A stretch of 5,519 bases of DNA from the NCBI GenBank assembly GCA_009918425.1, contig RGEC01000150.1:1-5519 (forward strand), written 5' to 3'. Under the pieces are notes generated by a model. It did no database searches, had not been told where the DNA came from, and saw only the letters and a list, made by a program, of their open reading frames with translations. The stretch is from Bacteroidota bacterium. GTDB taxonomy: Bacteria > Bacteroidota > Bacteroidia > NS11-12g > UBA955. Position numbers and translations under genes: made by a program. Of the stretch, positions 1-5,519 are shown in pieces (positions within the stretch are counted from its first letter, which is position 1; every line of letters starts with the position of its first letter).

Positions 1-523
1 CGTTTCTAAATGGTTTGGCCAATACCCCGCTTTGGGCGTTGGTATAGGAAATCCATACGGTGTCTGTGTTGTTTAGCCCACGATTATTATTAAAATCATA
101 GCTAGTATTGATTACACCACATATTCCTCCGCCTCGATTTCTTGCAGCACAGCCATACAGCTCTAACCTCATCTTTCCGAAGCTTTGATTGAAAGGCGGT
201 GATGGTCGGTCATTAAACGTAATTGTGTCAGTTATAATTAGCAATTGGCCAGGTTTTATTTCGGTTTTAATTATATATTTCAATGACCTTCTAATATAGG
301 CACCTAATATAAATCCATAAAAAATTGTATCACCTTGGCATAGTGTATCTGGCCCATTGTTTAACGCCTTTATTTTAACGTTTACAATATTGGGCAATTT
401 GTAATATTGGTCCGTTACAGGTTCTTCAATGCTGAACTGCATATCCATCAGCCGGCCTTGGAGGGTTTGGGCACTTAAACTATTATGAAACAATAACAGA
501 CTTAACAACAGTATTATTTTCAT
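1..523 (-). CDS. Exported protein of unknown function, 3' part beyond the window
   Basis: I do not recognise a family. The frame is open for 174 codons from the ATG at 523 to the window start, so the C-terminus is missing. Residues 1-18 form a clear signal peptide (MKIILLLSLLLFHNSLSA) with probable cleavage before Gln19, the Ala-Gln junction common in Bacteroidota exported proteins. Residues about 45-105 read like a beta-sandwich repeat of the CARDB/DUF11 kind: alternating hydrophobic strands, an NNGPDT turn at 55-60, GDTI at 64-67 and a KPGQ turn at 90-93. That comparison is by eye only. Three cysteines follow the signal peptide (62, 125, 135). The start lies 5 nt after the stop of the upstream gene. 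An ATG at 528 hits a stop after two codons, which fixes the start at 523. It is probably co-transcribed with that gene and acts at the cell surface or outside the cell. Confidence 0.75.
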   Translation of the reverse strand, partial: MKIILLLSLLLFHNSLSAQTLQGRLMDMQFSIEEPVTDQYYKLPNIVNVKIKALNNGPDTLCQGDTIFYGFILGAYIRRSLKYIIKTEIKPGQLLIITDTITFNDRPSPPFNQSFGKMRLELYGCAARNRGGGICGVINTSYDFNNNRGLNNTDTVWISYTNAQSGVLAKPFRN

Positions 524-528
524 GACAT

Positions 529-1506
529 TTAATTTTGTTCGTTAATTATTCGGGTTCCATCGCATTTGCAACAGATTTTGATGGGAATACTACCAAATAA
601 ATTTGGACAGATATCTTCGTTTTCAGTGCATGGCAATATCTCAAAATCCATAATAAACTCAACACATTTACAAGGTACGGGATATGGTGGGTTCCCATAA
701 ATTAAACCAGGATCTGACAAGGTATCTCCGCAGGATTGAGGTATTGCAAATAAAACAGGGTCGTTTTTATATAAATCCGAAGATTGCCAGTTTGGGGGTA
801 GGCCCATATTGTTGGGTGAGTTTGGATTGGCTAACCTAAGTTTTCCTTTTAAAAATGTACCACAAAACCCGGGCAAGGAAAAGTCAACATCAAAGTTAAA
901 TGATGAAAACGTGTGACAGGTTCCTTCCTTGGGCCTAATAGTCATATAATCTGAAATATTTACAAACTTTAAAAGCGCATTGCTAACTATGGGATTAATT
1001 ATTAATGGTCCTCCAGGATATGCCTGATTCTCGCTAAACAAATTTAACCGAAATTCATCATATTCGTTTAGGTCTAATGATATACTTCTTGTGTTCCAGT
1101 TATTGGCTGCAACCGGTCCGTTTAAAATCACAGGAAGTTTGCGGGCTGTGTCTCCAGGTAATGCAACATCAAAATATCTCAACTGATATCCGGTGTCTAC
1201 TAAACTGCTCCAATCTAATATTTGGCCCGTATTTGACCCTTTGTATTTCTGCCATATTTGAAAATAACGAAATGATGTCGGATTACCGGAATGGGTTATT
1301 TTGAATTCCGCCTTTCCTTGGCTATTTTTTAATAACAAAAACGGTCCATTTCCTTCAACCACAATTTTCTGCCAACAGTTTTCAAGTTGAGGATATGAGT
1401 TTGTTCCCTGGGCAAATAAAAAATTGTTAGCCGTGAGAATACAGAGGAATAATAATTGGAAGCAATATCTTTTGTTTGATTGATTTGTGTATTTTAGTAG
1501 AAACAT
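529..1506 (-). CDS. Cysteine-rich exported protein of unknown function
   Basis: This 325-residue protein matches no family I can name. After a basic N-terminus (K5, K12, R13), a hydrophobic stretch at about 15-32 ends in LFAQ, giving likely signal peptidase I cleavage between Ala32 and Gln33. No lipobox is present (Cys15 and Cys22 lie inside the hydrophobic core). The mature part has 11 cysteines, seven of them in the last 47 residues: C279, C281, C293, C300, and a CCKC cluster at 312-315. This suggests disulfide bonding or metal binding outside the cytoplasm. The middle is rich in Asn, Pro, Gly and aromatic residues, as in secreted beta-rich proteins. I see no type IX secretion C-terminal signal, no repeats and no catalytic motif. 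ATG 1506 is the only start that gives a complete signal peptide. The gene is more AT-rich than the operon upstream and is followed 5 nt later by another exported protein. Confidence 0.8.
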   Translation of the reverse strand: MFLLKYTNQSNKRYCFQLLFLCILTANNFLFAQGTNSYPQLENCWQKIVVEGNGPFLLLKNSQGKAEFKITHSGNPTSFRYFQIWQKYKGSNTGQILDWSSLVDTGYQLRYFDVALPGDTARKLPVILNGPVAANNWNTRSISLDLNEYDEFRLNLFSENQAYPGGPLIINPIVSNALLKFVNISDYMTIRPKEGTCHTFSSFNFDVDFSLPGFCGTFLKGKLRLANPNSPNNMGLPPNWQSSDLYKNDPVLFAIPQSCGDTLSDPGLIYGNPPYPVPCKCVEFIMDFEILPCTENEDICPNLFGSIPIKICCKCDGTRIINEQN

Positions 1507-1539
1507 TCTACAATAATAACATTTTTGTTTTTATATCTA

Positions 1540-1568
1540 CGATTATAAAAATTGTTTTTACAAACAAA
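1540..1568 (-). promoter_or_regulatory. Weak candidate promoter for the exported-protein pair
   Basis: On the minus strand a TTTG (1565-1568) is followed after 17 nt by TATAATCG (1540-1547). The spacing fits the Bacteroidota pattern TTTG, 17-23 nt, TAnnTTTG, but the downstream element matches only four of the six fixed positions. It would place transcription start about 25-30 nt before the ATG at 1506. Some promoter is expected here because a terminator lies just upstream. The AT-richness of the region makes chance matches likely. Confidence 0.25.
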
Positions 1569-1582
1569 TGACAATTGTTTAC
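1551..1582. repeat. Short TTGTTT inverted/direct repeat cluster
   Basis: TTGTTT (1552-1557) and AAACAA (1562-1567) form a perfect 6-bp inverted repeat with a 4-nt spacer, and a second TTGTTT follows at 1575-1580. The cluster overlaps the candidate -33 element of the exported-protein pair, so it could be an operator. It has no T-tract and is too weak to be a terminator. In sequence this AT-rich it may be chance. Confidence 0.3.
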
Positions 1583-1615
1583 TTGGGTAAAATTAGTAAA
1601 AGGCTTGTGCAATAT

Positions 1616-1649
1616 AAAAAAGGTCCGATGCCCAATTCAATCGGGGCCC
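1616..1649 (-). terminator. Rho-independent terminator after the DAHP synthase gene
   Basis: Reading leftward, transcription passes the TGA at 1654-1656. Four nt later it enters an imperfect stem: CCGAT (1640-1644 complement) pairs with ATCGG (1625-1629 complement) around a loop of about 10 nt, extended outward by a GG/CC pair across a small internal loop. The stem runs directly into six T (complement of 1616-1621). Position and T-tract both fit an intrinsic terminator that ends the three-gene unit and separates it from the exported-protein pair. Confidence 0.65.
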
Positions 1650-1653
1650 AAAC

Positions 1654-2523
1654 TCAATGCGCGGCTTCGGGTTGAGTCAAGCGTGGCTTTTGAAAATCAA
1701 ATTGCTTTCCACGCAGATTGGCCTGAGCGCTAAGCGGTTTCATCATTTCGGCAAACTGGTCAAAATACAAGCTTTGTTCACCGTCGCTGAGGGCTTTTTC
1801 AGGCTGATTGTGCACTTCTATAATTAAACCGTCGGCGCCAACGGCAATGGCTGCGGCAGACAGCGGTGCTACGAGGTTTCGGTTTCCCGTACCTTGGCTC
1901 GGATCTACAATTACCGGCAGGTGGCTGAGTTGCTTCACCAGCGCCACGGCACCCAGATCCAGTGTATTGCGTGTAGCGGTATCGAACGTGCGAATACCAC
2001 GCTCACAAAGTATTACTTTTTCATTTCCGCCCACCAGAATATATTCAGCAGCCAGCAGCCATTCTTCCACAGTGCTGCTCATGCCGCGTTTCAGCAACAC
2101 CGGTTTGTTGATTTTGCCCAGTGCACGCAATAGCGGATAGTTTTGCATGTTGCGGGTGCCAACCTGAAGTATATCGGCATATTCGCAAAGCTCATCTACC
2201 TTATCGGCGCTCATTACTTCACTTACCACCGACATGCCGTATTTGTCGGCCGCTTTTCTAAGCAGTTGCAGGCCTTCTGTTTTTAAACCCTGAAAAGAAT
2301 ACGGGCTGCTGCGGGGTTTGTATGCCCCTCCACGCAAAAAACGGATATTTTGCTTGGCCAGAAACTCGGTGATGGTAAAAACCTGCTCTTCATTCTCTAC
2401 GGCACAGGGACCCGCAGCCAGCATCAATTCCCTCCCAATTTCAACGCCATTCACCTTTATAACGGTATCTTCGGGTTTCCATTCCCGGCTCACAAGCTGG
2501 TAGGGTTTGCGTTTTTCCATCAT
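1654..2523 (-). CDS. aroF: 3-deoxy-7-phosphoheptulonate (DAHP) synthase, type I-beta, with an altered metal ligand
   Basis: The family condenses phosphoenolpyruvate with erythrose 4-phosphate in the cytoplasm to give DAHP, the entry to aromatic amino acid synthesis. Motifs appear in order over 289 residues: VSREW..EDTV (11-21), GPCAVE (38-43), GGAYKPRSSPYSFQG (65-79), QVGTRNMQN (120-128), LLKRG (143-147), CERGIRTF (173-180), DPSQGTG (207-213), IIEVH (234-238) and ALSDGEQS (244-251). Against the metal ligands I recall for the Thermotoga maritima enzyme (Cys102, His272, Glu298, Asp309), Cys40, Glu236 and Asp247 align with identical spacing, but the His position is Gln210 (codon CAA). The protein has neither the N-terminal ACT-like feedback domain of the Thermotoga enzyme nor a fused chorismate mutase. 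The motifs argue against KDO-8-phosphate synthase. The start is the first of two consecutive ATGs, 18 nt after the lipoprotein stop, with no evident Shine-Dalgarno. It is the last gene of the unit. The family is sure; catalytic competence is open. Confidence 0.93.
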   Translation of the reverse strand: MMEKRKPYQLVSREWKPEDTVIKVNGVEIGRELMLAAGPCAVENEEQVFTITEFLAKQNIRFLRGGAYKPRSSPYSFQGLKTEGLQLLRKAADKYGMSVVSEVMSADKVDELCEYADILQVGTRNMQNYPLLRALGKINKPVLLKRGMSSTVEEWLLAAEYILVGGNEKVILCERGIRTFDTATRNTLDLGAVALVKQLSHLPVIVDPSQGTGNRNLVAPLSAAAIAVGADGLIIEVHNQPEKALSDGEQSLYFDQFAEMMKPLSAQANLRGKQFDFQKPRLTQPEAAH

Positions 2524-2541
2524 GCAATTAACAAGTGAGAT

Positions 2542-3861
2542 TTAATTCAGTTTGGTATACGTTATAATCAGTTTGGTTTTGCTGTGGTCTATGGCCACAC
2601 GGGCACCACTCACGGGTTGGTCGGAAGGAACTGCCAGATACAAACCAAAATTAAGGTCTTCGTTGTAAAACTTCTTGGCGTTGAGGATGTTTTGAATGTG
2701 CTTGGTCAGGGTAAACCGATAGCTGCCCTCTTTCTCGTTGTATGTCCCACCGTAGCTATCTGAAACACCGTCTTCCACGAAAGTGTTGCGATCGCTGGTT
2801 TTGCCGGCAGGTTGAAATAGGTTTAATCGGCCCGGCGCAGGATGAAGCGCTGAGGCTGTTCCCGGAGCTACGTAAAGTATTAGCTCCGCCTTGTTGATGG
2901 CGATATTGCCAAGGTTTCCAAGGTTTAGCAGATATGGAATCTTTATGTGGGTTTTCAGACCGTTTGGAGCCTGTGCATAGGTGTTTACAAAAGATTGCGA
3001 AGGATTATTAAGCTGCTGCATTATAGCCGATTTATACACATCGGGCATGCCTTTATTAATGGTGTTTTTCGATCCGGTGAACGTAAAAACCTGCGTGGCG
3101 GTATCGCGGTAATAAAGCAGAATTTTTGCCCTGTAGGCAAAACTGATGACATTGTTGAAGTCATACACACCAAAACCGCCTTTTCCCTCGCCCAGATCGC
3201 GCTTTTCGGGAAGAATGGCAATACCGGGAAAGTTCTCTATGAGTTTTTCCTGGCTGGTGTAGGCGTCTTTGGGCAGTTGCATAAGTTTGCGGGCCATACC
3301 GGCAGACAAGCGCACACGTATTCCGGGTGTGATAGCAGATTTTCCTTTTTTATACCGTACACTGTCTGTTTTGTAATTGTAAACGGGGCCGTAATACTTG
3401 CTTTCCAATGTAGGATCGGTTTCCAGGACATCGCTTTGGTAATATGTGTTGTTGCCTGAAATTCCGGTTTTCAGCGGAACGATTGAAAAACCCTGGTAAG
3501 TTTGTTTATCGCCGTAAAAATTCAGTCCATTGATAAAGGGAATAAACAGCACGGCTGAATCCGGTTCTTCTGTATTGGGAAAGTCGGAATTGGGTTCCAG
3601 CAAACCACACTGCGCATAAGCTCCGGACGAAATAGTTCCCAGCATAGGGTCGTTCATGCTTCCCAGCAACACATAACGAAGGTTGTTTCCGGGGAGTGAA
3701 TCCTCACGAACAGTAACCGCAGTAATGCTTAGTGTGTCGGTAGTAAAAAGCTGCATCTGTCCCGCGTTGCCTTGCCCATCCAGCACGATGTTTCCATCCT
3801 GTCTTTTGCAGGCAAACAACAACACGATAACCGGAATTAACCGAACCAGCCTTTTCGTCAC
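2542..3861 (-). CDS. DUF4270-family lipoprotein
   Basis: This 439-residue protein has a lipoprotein signal: basic residues K3, R4 and R7, a hydrophobic stretch 8-17 and the lipobox LFAC with Cys18 as the lipidated residue. The next residues (Lys-Arg-Gln-Asp) are not the acidic export signal typical of surface lipoproteins, so which face of the outer membrane it occupies is unclear. Overall layout, with a DTLSITAVTVREDS segment near residues 42-55, a GSMNDPMLGTISSGAY segment near 67-82 and a long beta-rich body ending IDHSKTKLIITYTKLN, matches what I know of DUF4270, a Bacteroidota family without an established biochemical role. The start is GTG: an in-frame TGA lies inside the upstream gene and no ATG or TTG intervenes. 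The gene follows the GT5 gene by 19 nt and precedes aroF by 18 nt, so co-transcription is likely. Family assignment is from memory of its pattern and neighbourhood. Confidence 0.82.
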   Translation of the reverse strand: MTKRLVRLIPVIVLLFACKRQDGNIVLDGQGNAGQMQLFTTDTLSITAVTVREDSLPGNNLRYVLLGSMNDPMLGTISSGAYAQCGLLEPNSDFPNTEEPDSAVLFIPFINGLNFYGDKQTYQGFSIVPLKTGISGNNTYYQSDVLETDPTLESKYYGPVYNYKTDSVRYKKGKSAITPGIRVRLSAGMARKLMQLPKDAYTSQEKLIENFPGIAILPEKRDLGEGKGGFGVYDFNNVISFAYRAKILLYYRDTATQVFTFTGSKNTINKGMPDVYKSAIMQQLNNPSQSFVNTYAQAPNGLKTHIKIPYLLNLGNLGNIAINKAELILYVAPGTASALHPAPGRLNLFQPAGKTSDRNTFVEDGVSDSYGGTYNEKEGSYRFTLTKHIQNILNAKKFYNEDLNFGLYLAVPSDQPVSGARVAIDHSKTKLIITYTKLN

Positions 3862-3880
3862 GGGGGCAAAGTTCGCGGTT

Positions 3881-4693
3881 TTACAGCGCTTGTGAAATCA
3901 CTTTTTCGTAAAAGCTCACATATTGCTCTCCGATGGGGTCGTCCGAGTGACGCATTACCGGTTTGGAACTGATATGTTCTTCAACACAACGATGTGCTTC
4001 ATCACATGCAGTAACAATCGCATCAGCATAACTGGCAGCACCCTGATGCAGGCTTTTGATGTTGCCATCGGCAAAGCATTCCATTGTCGCATCCTGAATT
4101 TCATTCAGGCTGGCTTTGCGTGAGAAATCTGAACCCAGGCAAGCTTCTTCGTCATTATATACACTGTATACTACCTTGGCATTGCGAAATACAGGTTCGT
4201 CTTTGTATACGGTTTTCAGATATACCGGAATCAGGCTGGTCATCCAGCCCTGGCAATGAATAATATCGGGAGCCCATCCCAGTTTTTTTACGGTTTCCAT
4301 AACCCCTTTGCAGAAGAAAATGGTGCGCTCATCGTTGTCATCAAAAAACTGTCCTTTTTCATCCTGATAAACAGCTTTGCGGTGAAAATAATCCTCGTTG
4401 TCGAGGAAATACACCTGCATTTTGGTTTGGGGGATGCTGGCAACCTTAATAATCAGAGGGTTGTCATTGTCGTCAATGGAAATGTTTATGCCGGAAAGAC
4501 GAACTACCTCATGGAGACGATTTCTTCTTTCATTAATTACACCGAAACGAGGAACCAGGATTCGGATTTCGTTGTCGCGCTCTTGAAGCGCCTGGGGAAG
4601 ATTTCTTGCGATGATGGCCTGTGCACTTTCGGTTTCGAGGAAGGGGGCCATTTCTGAACTGACAAACAGAACGCGTTTTTTGGTGATACTCAT
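3881..4693 (-). CDS. Solo GT5 (glycogen/starch synthase N-terminal domain) protein, probably non-catalytic
   Basis: The 270 residues match only the N-terminal Rossmann domain of glycogen synthase: VLFVSSEMAPFLE at 8-20, the KLGWAPDIIHCQGW strand-and-loop at 137-150, KVVYSVYN at 173-180 and an Asp-Ala-Ile-Val-Thr strand at 224-228. True GlgA is about 480 residues with a second Rossmann domain that holds much of the donor site; that half is absent, and the stop is followed directly by the next gene, so this is not an obvious fresh truncation. The KTGGL glucosyl-donor loop is ETESA (20-24), the Asp of the HAHDW-type motif is Gly149, and the His of the TVHN-type motif is Tyr178. Annotation pipelines would call it glycogen synthase, but glucan synthesis looks unlikely; a regulatory or sugar-nucleotide-binding role is inference. 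No signal peptide, so cytoplasmic. First gene of the unit, divergent from panC, with a good promoter 34 nt upstream. Confidence 0.85.
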   Translation of the reverse strand: MSITKKRVLFVSSEMAPFLETESAQAIIARNLPQALQERDNEIRILVPRFGVINERRNRLHEVVRLSGINISIDDNDNPLIIKVASIPQTKMQVYFLDNEDYFHRKAVYQDEKGQFFDDNDERTIFFCKGVMETVKKLGWAPDIIHCQGWMTSLIPVYLKTVYKDEPVFRNAKVVYSVYNDEEACLGSDFSRKASLNEIQDATMECFADGNIKSLHQGAASYADAIVTACDEAHRCVEEHISSKPVMRHSDDPIGEQYVSFYEKVISQAL

Positions 4694-4726
4694 GTATGGG
4701 GACTCTATTGGGAAGATTACGATTTA

Positions 4727-4758
4727 CAAAATTAACACAATTTTTCCTGAAATTCAAA
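4727..4758 (-). promoter_or_regulatory. Bacteroidota-type promoter for the GT5-DUF4270-aroF unit
   Basis: On the minus strand TTTG (4755-4758) and TAATTTTG (4727-4734) are separated by 20 nt. The downstream box matches TAnnTTTG at every fixed position and the spacing fits the known Bacteroidota arrangement. Transcription would begin near 4720, giving a leader of about 27 nt before the ATG at 4693. No other strong match lies in the 114-bp divergent region. Confidence 0.65.
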
Positions 4759-4778
4759 ACTTTTCTTGTTTAAAAACC

Positions 4779-4786
4779 TTTATTTG
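4779..4786 (+). promoter_or_regulatory. Possible -7 box for panC
   Basis: TTTATTTG matches TAnnTTTG at all fixed positions but one. It would put transcription start about 15 nt before the proposed TTG start. No TTG or TTTG lies at a suitable distance upstream, so this is weak. The remainder of the 4694-4807 region shows nothing else I can name. Confidence 0.25.
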
Positions 4787-4807
4787 CAGGGATATTTTTC
4801 CTTTTCA

Positions 4808-5519
4808 TTGAGGATTTTCTACTATATCCAAGGGGTTTCACAATGGACAAAACGTCAAAACGACGCTTTTTCTTTTGTTCCTACCATGGGTGCGCTGCAC
4901 GCGGGACATTTGGCTTTGGTTGAAAATGCAAAAGCGTTGGATAAACCTGTATTGGTAAGCATTTTTGTAAACCCGGCACAGTTTAACAATGCCGAGGATC
5001 TTCAAAAATACCCCAGAACCCTCACGCAAGATTTGCTTGTTTTGTCACAGGCCGGGGTAGATGCTGTTTACCTGCCTGTTACGGAAGATCTTTACCCGGA
5101 AGGACTTGCGGAGGTTAACTTAGATTTGGGTGTTTTGGATCGTGTTTTTGAAGGGCAGAAAAGGCCGGGACATTTTAAAGGCGTTGTAAAAGTGCTGCAT
5201 CGACTGTTTTCAGTGCTGAACCCGGAAGATGTTTTTTTCGGACAAAAAGACCTGCAGCAGTGCTTGGTCGTTGAAAAGCTTATTGACAAACATTTTCCAC
5301 GAATACATCAGCACAATATACCAACCCAAAGAGACCCCCAGACAGGGCTTGCTCTAAGCAGCAGGAATACCAGGCTAACTGAAAACGGTTTGCGGGCAGC
5401 GGCCAATATCAGCTTGGCGCTTAAACAGGTAGTAGAAGCCGATGTTCTGAAACAGGGGCTCGATGTCATGCCAACAGCTTGCAGTGTCGAATTCTTCCAT
5501 ACGGCCTCGCTCATAGCCG
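4808..5519 (+). CDS. panC: Pantothenate synthetase (pantoate--beta-alanine ligase), 5' part, TTG start
   Basis: PanC makes pantothenate from pantoate, beta-alanine and ATP in the cytoplasm, via a pantoyl-adenylate intermediate. The frame runs 237 codons to the window edge; the usual length is about 280. Motifs are PTMGALHAGH (25-34, the HIGH-like ATP site), SIFVNPAQF (51-59), RPGHFKGV (119-126), FFGQKDLQQ (143-151) and GLALSSRN (180-187, the KMSKS-like region). The frame is open back to a TGA at 4748-4750 and contains no ATG or GTG before the internal Met27. TTG at 4808 gives 23 residues before VPTMG, normal for the family, and an N-terminus (L-R-I-F-Y-Y-I) of typical PanC character. The loop before GLALSSRN reads R-D-P-Q-T-G, one residue longer than the common R-E-x-D-G. 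Upstream TTGs at 4766 and 4784 are possible but would make an unusually long N-terminus. Divergent from the GT5 gene. No frameshift is seen. Confidence 0.93.
   Translation, partial: MRIFYYIQGVSQWTKRQNDAFSFVPTMGALHAGHLALVENAKALDKPVLVSIFVNPAQFNNAEDLQKYPRTLTQDLLVLSQAGVDAVYLPVTEDLYPEGLAEVNLDLGVLDRVFEGQKRPGHFKGVVKVLHRLFSVLNPEDVFFGQKDLQQCLVVEKLIDKHFPRIHQHNIPTQRDPQTGLALSSRNTRLTENGLRAAANISLALKQVVEADVLKQGLDVMPTACSVEFFHTASLIA

Noticed and set aside
529..1506. Type IX secretion cargo
   Set aside because: The C-terminus is a cysteine cluster ending in GTRIINEQN and does not resemble a type IX C-terminal sorting domain.
1654..2523. KDO-8-phosphate synthase or sialic acid synthase instead of DAHP synthase
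   Set aside because: The GGAYKPRxSPYSFQG, CERGIRTF and ALSDGEQS motifs are those of type I-beta DAHP synthase.
2947..3459. 170-codon open frame on the plus strand
   Set aside because: It is antisense to the DUF4270 lipoprotein gene, shows no recognisable motif and has no promoter or context of its own.
4256..4657. 133-codon open frame on the plus strand
   Set aside because: It lies wholly antisense to the GT5 gene, whose motifs establish the real coding strand.
4843..4845. ATG as the panC start, or a frameshift near the panC N-terminus
   Set aside because: This ATG is out of frame with the PTMGALH motif. Translation from TTG 4808 gives a normal PanC N-terminus with no break, so no frameshift is needed.
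5092..5514. Two minus-strand open frames at 5092-5289 and 5308-5514
   Set aside because: Both are antisense to panC, which is continuous and carries its full set of motifs through this stretch.
1..5519. CRISPR array, tRNA, rRNA, insertion sequence or phage gene
   Set aside because: I saw no regular spaced repeats, no tRNA-like cloverleaf, no transposase or integrase motif and no terminal inverted repeats.

Overview
The window looks like a chromosomal segment of a Bacteroidota bacterium, probably outside the gut genera (class not resolvable here). The pointers are a DUF4270-type lipoprotein, signal peptides that end in Ala-Gln, a promoter of the Bacteroidota form (TTTG, 20 nt, TAnnTTTG), weak or absent Shine-Dalgarno sequences, and a solo glycogen-synthase N-domain gene divergent from panC. 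Every reading here comes from the sequence and remembered family motifs; no search was run.

Right part (about 1616-5519): panC (pantothenate synthesis) runs rightward off the window edge and appears to start at TTG. Divergent from it, a leftward three-gene unit encodes a solo GT5 N-domain protein, a DUF4270 lipoprotein and a type I-beta DAHP synthase (first step of the shikimate pathway). The gaps are 19 and 18 nt. A good Bacteroidota promoter precedes the first gene and a hairpin plus T-tract follows the last, so the unit has a readable beginning and end. No direct biochemical link between the three products is evident. The two enzyme-like proteins both depart from their families at catalytic positions: the GT5 protein lacks the KTGGL loop and other active-site residues, and the DAHP synthase has Gln where a metal-binding His is expected.

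Left part (1-1506): two leftward genes separated by 5 nt encode exported proteins with signal peptides and no confident family assignment. One is cysteine-rich at its C-terminus; the other is cut by the window start. This part is visibly more AT-rich than the housekeeping genes and looks like lineage-specific, possibly acquired, surface or secreted gene content.

I see no tRNA, rRNA, CRISPR array, insertion sequence or phage gene. No clear new multi-gene system is evident. The most unusual observations are the changed metal ligand in the DAHP synthase and the probably non-catalytic glycogen-synthase-like protein.
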